Positions 14,489-14,702 of a stretch of DNA of 14,702 nucleotides are shown in pieces. Both the position numbers and the translations under genes were made by a program. This DNA comes from GCA-020344555 sp964548955. Its GTDB lineage: Bacteria > Planctomycetota > Phycisphaerae > UBA1845. Location: positions 1 through 14,702 of the forward strand of contig CAZJTP010000109.1 in assembly GCA_964548955.1 (NCBI GenBank), in the 5' to 3' direction. The stretch's first letter is position 1, and each line of letters starts with the position of its first letter. The notes under the pieces are model-generated. The model made no database searches. It was not told the origin of the DNA and saw nothing but the letters and a program-made list of their open reading frames with translations.

Positions 14489-14702
14489 TTAGGGCCCTGC
14501 CGGCGTGCAACCGGCATTCTCCTTGGCGATCATCGCGTTTCGCTTCAGCATTTCGAGCGTCGCGCGCTTCATCGCGCTGCCGCGCAGGTGCTTGCGATAG
14601 TCATCCATCGACCAGCCGAGAACATCATCGAGCTTAGGCTGCGGCCCGGGTGGACGAATCGCAAACCGCGGCTCGCGTGTCATCGGAGCGCGGCGGTTGT
14701 AC
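14489..14702 (-). CDS. queG: epoxyqueuosine reductase, C-terminal part (runs off window)
   Basis: The frame is open to the right edge, so the gene starts beyond the window. The visible 70 residues open with YNRRAP-x-TREP, the end of the second ferredoxin-like motif of QueG (usually CPxNRxAP), then show LDDVLGWSMDDYRKHLRGSA and MKRATLEMLKRNAMIAKENA. This is the F/L-RGSAMKRA...KRNA signature found near the end of QueG. QueG is a cobalamin- and iron-sulfur-dependent enzyme that makes the last reduction in queuosine synthesis on tRNA. The protein ends soon after, without the extra HEAT-like repeats some members carry. The ATG at 14683 is internal and not the true start. Confidence 0.85.
   Translation of the reverse strand, partial: YNRRAPMTREPRFAIRPPGPQPKLDDVLGWSMDDYRKHLRGSAMKRATLEMLKRNAMIAKENAGCTPAGP

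Overview
The window is a GC-rich bacterial metagenome-type contig piece with one 100-N scaffold gap (3577-3676). It is dominated by minus-strand genes. Organism: most likely Planctomycetota or a nearby phylum. This rests on soft signs only: an ECF sigma factor with a zinc-finger-less anti-sigma partner, secreted proteins with PDZ, beta-propeller and transglutaminase domains, and long spacers. There is no rRNA or marker gene to prove it. The NfnAB pair points to an anaerobic or facultative redox metabolism. IspD and QueG are ordinary housekeeping genes.

Layout, left to right. (1) 141-929, minus: an SGNH/GDSL hydrolase lipoprotein, possibly made from a leaderless mRNA. (2) 930-2107: 1.2 kb without a convincing protein gene. 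It holds a well-formed orphan transcription unit: a sigma70-like promoter at 1374-1403, several hairpins, a 12-nt perfect Shine-Dalgarno ahead of a nine-codon ORF, and an intrinsic terminator at 1680-1721. A pair of hairpins at 1870-1918 can refold into one longer, mutually exclusive hairpin. (3) 2108-4036, plus: a secreted beta-propeller/transglutaminase protein cut by the N gap, then the C-terminal part of a SagB-type nitroreductase. The open frame running through the Ns is probably an artefact joining two genes. (4) 4065-4910, minus: a helical-repeat lipoprotein with its own promoter. (5) 5011-7026, minus: ispD behind a YacL-like membrane PIN-TRAM protein, a gene pair also seen in Firmicutes. 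(6) 7093-7858: a decayed transposase fragment, then the terminator of the next operon. (7) 7859-10652, minus: a three-gene module of ECF sigma factor, membrane anti-sigma factor and exported PDZ protein, ending in a strong terminator. (8) 10653-11535: a frameshifted remnant of another transposase-like gene. (9) 11536-13851, minus: the two subunits of the electron-bifurcating ferredoxin:NADP+ oxidoreductase NfnAB, behind a promoter whose start region is covered by a 17-bp palindrome. (10) 14366-14473: a small MITE-like repeat. (11) 14489 to the right edge, minus: the C-terminus of epoxyqueuosine reductase QueG.

How the genes may work together. The sigma/anti-sigma/PDZ genes look like one envelope-sensing regulon, with the PDZ protein as sensor input or first target. 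NfnA and NfnB form one enzyme. YacL-like and IspD are linked by conserved neighbourhood rather than by a known shared pathway. I do not see a CRISPR array, tRNA, rRNA, complete mobile element or obvious defence system. The best candidates for something undescribed are the orphan RNA unit at 1374-1721, the switch-like hairpins at 1870-1918 and the ECF-PDZ module with its Ile-Pro repeat stalk.
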